Part shown: one piece after another, positions 11,620-15,580 of the stretch
Layout: every line of letters begins with the position of its first letter
Numbering within the stretch: position 1 is the first letter of the stretch
Assembly: GCF_937976265.1 (NCBI RefSeq)
Contig: NZ_CALJRX010000308.1
Coordinates: 1-15,580 of the forward strand
Reading direction: 5' to 3'
Length of the DNA: 15,580 nt
From: an uncultured Haemophilus sp.
GTDB lineage: Bacteria > Pseudomonadota > Gammaproteobacteria > Enterobacterales > Pasteurellaceae
Notes under the pieces: generated by a model
Databases searched by the model: none
Seen by the model: the letters and a program-made list of their open reading frames with translations, nothing else
Told to the model about the DNA's origin: nothing
Translations under genes and position numbers: made by a program

Positions 11620-14418
11620 ATGCCAACTATCGCTCCTAATCCATTAGTCCTAGTGGACGGTTCATCTTATTTATATCGTGCTTTTCATGCCTTTCCGCCA
11701 CTCACCAACTCTGCTGGCGAGCCGACTGGCGCCATGTACGGTGTATTAAATATGCTTAAAAGCCTGATTTCACAAGTGCAACCGAGCCATATTGCGGTAG
11801 TCTTTGATGCAAAGGGCAAAACTTTCCGTGATGAAATGTTTGAACAATATAAATCCCATCGTCCACCGATGCCGGATGATCTGCGCAAACAAATTCAGCC
11901 GTTACACGATATTATCCGTGCCCTTGGCATTCCGCTCTTAGTCATTGAAGGTGTGGAGGCTGACGATGTCATTGGTACCTTAGCGGTAGCGGCTTCCAAA
12001 GCGAATCAAAAAGTCTTAATCAGCACCGGCGATAAAGACATGGCGCAGCTAGTGGATGACAACATTATGTTGATCAACACCATGAATAATACCTTATTAG
12101 ATCGCGATGCCGTGATTGAAAAATATGGTATTCCGCCAGAACTCATCATTGATTACTTAGCACTAATGGGCGATAGCTCCGACAATATTCCTGGTGTAGC
12201 GGGTGTGGGTGAAAAAACCGCACTTGGTCTCTTGCAAGGTATCGGCAGTATGGCAGAAATTTATGCCAACTTAGACAAAGTGGCTGAATTGCCAATTCGT
12301 GGGGCAAAAAAATTAGGGGATAAATTATTGGCTGAAAAAGAAATGGCGGATTTATCCTATCGTCTTGCCACCATCAAAACTGATGTGGCTCTCGATATCA
12401 CACCAGAACAACTCACCCTTGGTGCAAGCAATAACGATCAACTCACTGAATATTTCGGCCGTTATGAATTTAAACGTTGGCTCAATGAAGTGATGAATGG
12501 GGCTGATTCCATCACCAATAATAACGAACAACCGACCAAGATTAATCACTATCAAGCTACGCCTGCGCTCGCTCAAGACAATAGCGAGGAATCATTACCA
12601 GCAATTCAAATTGATCGTAGCCGTTATGAAACCTTGCTCACTGAAGCAGATTTAAATCGTTGGGTGGAAAAACTCAAGCAAGCCAAACTTTTTGCCCTAG
12701 ATACAGAAACCGATAATTTAGATTATATGGCTGCCAACTTAGTCGGCATTTCCTTTGCGTTAGAAAACGGCGAGGCGGCGTACTTACCGCTACAATTAGA
12801 TTATTTAGGTGCACCGAAAACCCTCGAAAAAACAACCGCACTTACGTTGTTAAAACCGGTTTTAGAAAATCCTGCTATTCAAAAAGTCGGGCAAAACTTC
12901 AAATACGATCTCACCATCTTTGCCCGTAATGGCATTGATGTGCAAGGTGTCGCTTTCGATACTATGCTCGAATCCTATGTGCTCAATAGCACAGGTCGTC
13001 ATAATATGGACGATCTGGCAAAACGTTATTTAGGGCATCAAACCATCAGTTTTGAAGAAATTGCAGGCAAAGGTAAAAATCAGCTGACCTTTAACCAAAT
13101 TCCATTAGAACAAGCCGCCGAGTACGCGGCGGAAGATGCTGATGTGACAATGAAACTGCAACAAGTGCTATGGGAAAAACTCTCGAAAGAACCAACTCTT
13201 GAAAAACTCTTTAAAGAAATGGAACTGCCATTGTTAGGCGTACTTTCCCGTATGGAACGTCGTGGTGTCTTAATTGATAGCGATGCACTATTCCTGCAAT
13301 CTAACGAAATCGCTAACCGTTTAAGTGAATTAGAAGAACAAGCCTATGTCTTGGCTGGGCAGCCATTTAATTTAGCTTCCACCAAACAATTACAAGAAAT
13401 TTTGTTTGATAAATTAGGTTTGCCAGTCATTCAAAAAACACCAAAAGGTGCACCATCCACCAACGAGGAAGTGTTGGAAGAACTCGCATTTAGTCATGAA
13501 TTACCGAAAGTGTTAGTAGAACATCGTGGGCTAAGCAAACTAAAATCCACCTACACCGACAAATTACCGCAAATGGTGAATCCACAAACGGGTCGCGTGC
13601 ATACTTCCTACCATCAAGCGGTGACAGCCACCGGTCGTCTTTCATCAAGCGATCCGAATCTGCAAAACATTCCGATTCGTAATGAAGAAGGCCGCCGCAT
13701 TCGTCAGGCATTTATTGCGCGCGAAGGCTTTACTGTTGTTGCAGCCGACTATTCACAAATCGAGCTGCGCATTATGGCGCACCTATCACAGGATCAGGGC
13801 TTAATTAACGCCTTTACCCAAGGCAAAGATATTCACCGCTCTACCGCAGCAGAAATCTTTGGTGTGGCACTGGATGAAGTGACGTCCGAACAACGCCGCA
13901 ATGCCAAAGCAATTAACTTCGGTTTAATTTACGGTATGTCAGCCTTTGGCTTATCGCGCCAACTCGGTATTGGCCGCGCTGACGCTCAAAGCTATATGGA
14001 TTTGTATTTCAAACGCTATCCAGGCGTACAAACCTTTATGCACGATATTCGTGAAAAAGCTAAAGCCCAAGGCTATGTGGAAACCCTATTTGGCCGTCGT
14101 TTATATCTGCCGGATATCAACTCCTCTAACAGTATGCGCCGTAAAGCTGCCGAACGTGTCGCGATCAATGCGCCAATGCAAGGCACTGCCGCAGACATTA
14201 TTAAACGTGCCATGATTCAATTGGATCAAAAACTACAAAACGATCCCGATATTGCGATGATTATGCAGGTGCATGATGAATTGGTGTTTGAAGTGCGGTC
14301 AGAAAAAGTCGCGTTTTATAGCGAACTCATCAAAACACAAATGGAAAGTGCAGCTGATTTAGTGGTGCCACTGATTGTAGAAGTGGGTCAAGGTACAAAC
14401 TGGGATGAGGCTCACTAA
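11620..14418 (+). CDS. polA: DNA polymerase I
   Basis: PolA removes RNA primers, fills gaps in replication and excision repair, and joins lagging-strand processing. The 932-residue protein has three domains. The 5' nuclease (about 1-290) has LVDGSSYLYRAFHAF, TGDKDMAQLV and a helix-hairpin-helix at GVAGVGEKTALGLL. The 3'-5' proofreading domain (about 325-520) looks active: DTE (361-363), NFKYD (426-430) and Tyr502/Asp506. The polymerase domain has motif A with Asp710 (VAADYSQIELR), motif B with Arg759, Lys763, Phe767 and Tyr771, and motif C HDE (885-887). The start at 11620 was chosen because ACGGAA lies upstream and the N-terminus then matches E. coli. An in-frame ATG at 11584 overlaps the -10 box and was rejected. 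Two small genes follow at short gaps. Confidence 0.99.
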   Translation: MPTIAPNPLVLVDGSSYLYRAFHAFPPLTNSAGEPTGAMYGVLNMLKSLISQVQPSHIAVVFDAKGKTFRDEMFEQYKSHRPPMPDDLRKQIQPLHDIIRALGIPLLVIEGVEADDVIGTLAVAASKANQKVLISTGDKDMAQLVDDNIMLINTMNNTLLDRDAVIEKYGIPPELIIDYLALMGDSSDNIPGVAGVGEKTALGLLQGIGSMAEIYANLDKVAELPIRGAKKLGDKLLAEKEMADLSYRLATIKTDVALDITPEQLTLGASNNDQLTEYFGRYEFKRWLNEVMNGADSITNNNEQPTKINHYQATPALAQDNSEESLPAIQIDRSRYETLLTEADLNRWVEKLKQAKLFALDTETDNLDYMAANLVGISFALENGEAAYLPLQLDYLGAPKTLEKTTALTLLKPVLENPAIQKVGQNFKYDLTIFARNGIDVQGVAFDTMLESYVLNSTGRHNMDDLAKRYLGHQTISFEEIAGKGKNQLTFNQIPLEQAAEYAAEDADVTMKLQQVLWEKLSKEPTLEKLFKEMELPLLGVLSRMERRGVLIDSDALFLQSNEIANRLSELEEQAYVLAGQPFNLASTKQLQEILFDKLGLPVIQKTPKGAPSTNEEVLEELAFSHELPKVLVEHRGLSKLKSTYTDKLPQMVNPQTGRVHTSYHQAVTATGRLSSSDPNLQNIPIRNEEGRRIRQAFIAREGFTVVAADYSQIELRIMAHLSQDQGLINAFTQGKDIHRSTAAEIFGVALDEVTSEQRRNAKAINFGLIYGMSAFGLSRQLGIGRADAQSYMDLYFKRYPGVQTFMHDIREKAKAQGYVETLFGRRLYLPDINSSNSMRRKAAERVAINAPMQGTAADIIKRAMIQLDQKLQNDPDIAMIMQVHDELVFEVRSEKVAFYSELIKTQMESAADLVVPLIVEVGQGTNWDEAH
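12217..12225 (-). repeat. USS in polA (helix-hairpin-helix)
   Basis: Exact ACCGCACTT encoding Thr200-Ala201-Leu202 in the 5' nuclease helix-hairpin-helix. Confidence 0.9.
12835..12843 (-). repeat. USS in polA (proofreading domain)
   Basis: Exact ACCGCACTT encoding Thr406-Ala407-Leu408 in a surface helix region of the 3'-5' exonuclease domain. Confidence 0.9.
14291..14299 (+). repeat. USS in polA (near motif C)
   Basis: Exact AAGTGCGGT, out of codon phase compared with the other two, encoding parts of Glu891-Val892-Arg893-Ser894 just after HDELVF. Confidence 0.9.
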
Positions 14419-14429
14419 CAAATTTAGTC

Positions 14430-14744
14430 ATGAATAAAGTTATTAGAAGTCACCTCTTTACGGCTGAACGTGCTTGGGGAGCCCTTGATATTACCAATAT
14501 GAATGGTATTTCCGTGCGTCTTCACTGGACAGATAAGCCTTACAAATGGCATATCAATGACGGTGAAGAAGTCTTTGCTGTCATGGATGGTACGGTGGAA
14601 ATGCGCTACAAAGAAAATGGTCAAGAGAAAGCTGTATTGCTCCATACGGGTGATATTTTTTATGCGGGTATCGGTACTGAACATGTTGCTCATCCACAAG
14701 GTGAAGCGCGCATATTAGTCATAGAGAAAGAAGACAGTATTTAA
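14430..14744 (+). CDS. small cupin-domain protein
   Basis: A 104-residue single-domain cupin of unknown function. Motif 1 is WHINDGEEVFAVMDG (40-54): His41 and Glu47 occupy metal-ligand positions and the E-x6-G spacing is kept, but the second histidine of the usual HxH is Asn43. Motif 2 is GDIFYAGIGTEH (74-85), with His85 as the remaining ligand; the usual proline is Gly80 and the trailing Asn is Pro89. A metal site with one substituted ligand, or a binding rather than catalytic role, is possible. There is no signal peptide or membrane segment. It starts 11 bases after polA and ends 18 bases before a cysteine desulfidase gene, with no terminator visible between them. Its own ribosome-binding site is poor. 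A role next to the desulfidase is only suggested by position. Confidence 0.88.
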   Translation: MNKVIRSHLFTAERAWGALDITNMNGISVRLHWTDKPYKWHINDGEEVFAVMDGTVEMRYKENGQEKAVLLHTGDIFYAGIGTEHVAHPQGEARILVIEKEDSI

Positions 14745-14762
14745 AAAATTAAAAAGAACTTT

Positions 14763-15580
14763 ATGAATCAAGAAAGACTCAACGAAATCGAAAAACCATT
14801 ACTTCACCTTGTAGAACGCGATGTGGTTCCCGCACTTGGCTGTACTGAACCTATCTCTTTGGCGCTTGCAGCAGCAACAGCGGCTAAATATTTAGGCAAA
14901 GCACCTGAACGTATTGAAGCTAAAGTATCACCAAACTTAATGAAAAATGGATTGGGCGTTGCAGTACCGGGAACAGGCATGGTGGGCTTACCTATTGCCG
15001 CGGCAATTGGTGCTTTAGGCGGTGATCCTGAGGGTGAGTTGGAAGTGTTAAAACACATCACGCCAGAACAAGTTTCCCAAGCCAAGGCGATGCTTGATAA
15101 AAAACTTGTTAATGTGGATATTCATCAAACCGATCATATTTTATATTCGGAAGCCGTGTTGTTTGCGGATAATGACCGAGTAAAAGTAGCGATTCAAGAT
15201 CAACACACAAACATCATTTTAATTGAAAAAAATGGCGAAGTTGTTTTTGAGAAAGAACACGATGAATGTGTTGATTGCGATCCTTATGATATTTTCAAAC
15301 AGGTAAGCGCACGTGAAATCTTTGAATTTTCTTGTGAAGTTGAGCTCGATAAAATCCGCTTTATCGGACAGGCTGCCGCGCTCAACCGTGCACTGTCTAA
15401 CGAAGGATTACGTGAAAATTACGGCTTACACATTGGCAGAACGTTACGCAAACAAGTTGGTAGTGGCTTAATGTCAGATGATTTACTCAGCAAAATTATG
15501 ATTGAAACCACTGCGGCATCCGATGCCCGTATGGGCGGGGCAATATTGCCAGCAATGAGTAATTCCGGTTCAGGCAACCA
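14763..15580 (+). CDS. cyuA: UPF0597 family protein, probable L-cysteine desulfidase CyuA (3' end outside the window)
   Basis: The frame is open from the ATG at 14763 to the window end, 272 codons, and lacks a stop, so the gene is partial only because the window ends. Full-length relatives have about 430 residues. Family blocks seen are ALGCTEPISLALAAA (25-39, with the conserved Cys27), PNLMKNGLGVAVPGTGMVGLP (about 57-77), and DARMGGAILPAMSNSGSG at the right edge. Studied relatives (E. coli CyuA, formerly YhaM, and archaeal CdsB) break L-cysteine down to pyruvate, ammonia and sulfide with an iron-sulfur cluster. Cys27 corresponds to a cluster or catalytic cysteine; the other ligands would lie beyond the window. 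The ribosome-binding site is weak. It probably forms a transcription unit with the cupin gene upstream. Confidence 0.92.
   Translation, partial: MNQERLNEIEKPLLHLVERDVVPALGCTEPISLALAAATAAKYLGKAPERIEAKVSPNLMKNGLGVAVPGTGMVGLPIAAAIGALGGDPEGELEVLKHITPEQVSQAKAMLDKKLVNVDIHQTDHILYSEAVLFADNDRVKVAIQDQHTNIILIEKNGEVVFEKEHDECVDCDPYDIFKQVSAREIFEFSCEVELDKIRFIGQAAALNRALSNEGLRENYGLHIGRTLRKQVGSGLMSDDLLSKIMIETTAASDARMGGAILPAMSNSGSGN

Noticed and set aside
1046..14299. Recurring 9-base words taken as a CRISPR or mobile repeat family
   Set aside because: They are scattered in both orientations with no spacing rule and match the known Hin-type uptake sequence.
14822..14836. Near-USS (CCCGCACTT) in the desulfidase gene, and a similar one (TCCGCACTT) near 9187
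   Set aside because: Each has one mismatch in the 9-base core, so they were not counted as uptake sequences.
14804..15085. 93-codon minus-strand open frame
   Set aside because: It is antisense to the conserved blocks of the cysteine desulfidase and resembles nothing.

Overview
This window is ordinary core chromosome from a member of the Pasteurellaceae, most likely the genus Haemophilus. The 9-base Hin-type DNA uptake word AAGTGCGGT (or its reverse complement ACCGCACTT) occurs 13 times by eye, where about 0.12 would be expected by chance in 15.6 kb. The proteins (PurH, DsbD, ArcA, SmpB, ObgE, IspB, QueH, ZapA, PolA) are gammaproteobacterial in sequence and length, and the DNA is AT-rich. There is no phage, transposon, CRISPR, toxin-antitoxin or defence locus. 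No wholly new system was found. The interest lies in regulatory sites, one tiny gene and gene context.

Layout. At 86-2264 on the minus strand are purH, behind a perfect PurR operator, and a DoxX-family membrane protein. At 2376-4145 (minus) is dsbD, which carries electrons to the periplasm. It diverges from arcA (4322-5035, plus), the anoxic redox response regulator; the shared spacer holds a CRP/FNR-like palindrome, an ArcA-like direct repeat and an uptake sequence. Next on the plus strand come smpB (tmRNA partner) and a two-gene operon for the zinc-independent ribosomal proteins L31 type B and L36 type B. The L36 gene is only 45 codons. A Fur-family operator overlaps the operon's -35 box.

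At 6251-9144 the minus strand carries the conserved rplU-rpmA-yhbE-obgE operon, which couples two 50S proteins to the ribosome-assembly GTPase ObgE. A terminator hairpin lies inside the operon, after rpmA. Diverging from rplU are ispB (polyprenyl diphosphate synthase for respiratory quinones) and, one base after its stop, queH (last step of queuosine synthesis). queH converges on zapA (cell division) through a shared bidirectional terminator. zapA diverges from polA (DNA polymerase I). polA is followed closely by a small cupin gene and the start of a UPF0597/CyuA-type L-cysteine desulfidase gene that runs off the right end.

Several genes fit a life of changing oxygen and metal supply: ArcA, DsbD, IspB (quinones), the alternative L31/L36 pair and a cysteine-degrading Fe-S enzyme. 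The listed starts at 2264, 8368, 9144, 9374 and 11620 are shorter than the longest open frames. They were chosen from ribosome-binding sites and family lengths. No gene-free stretch exceeds 300 bases.
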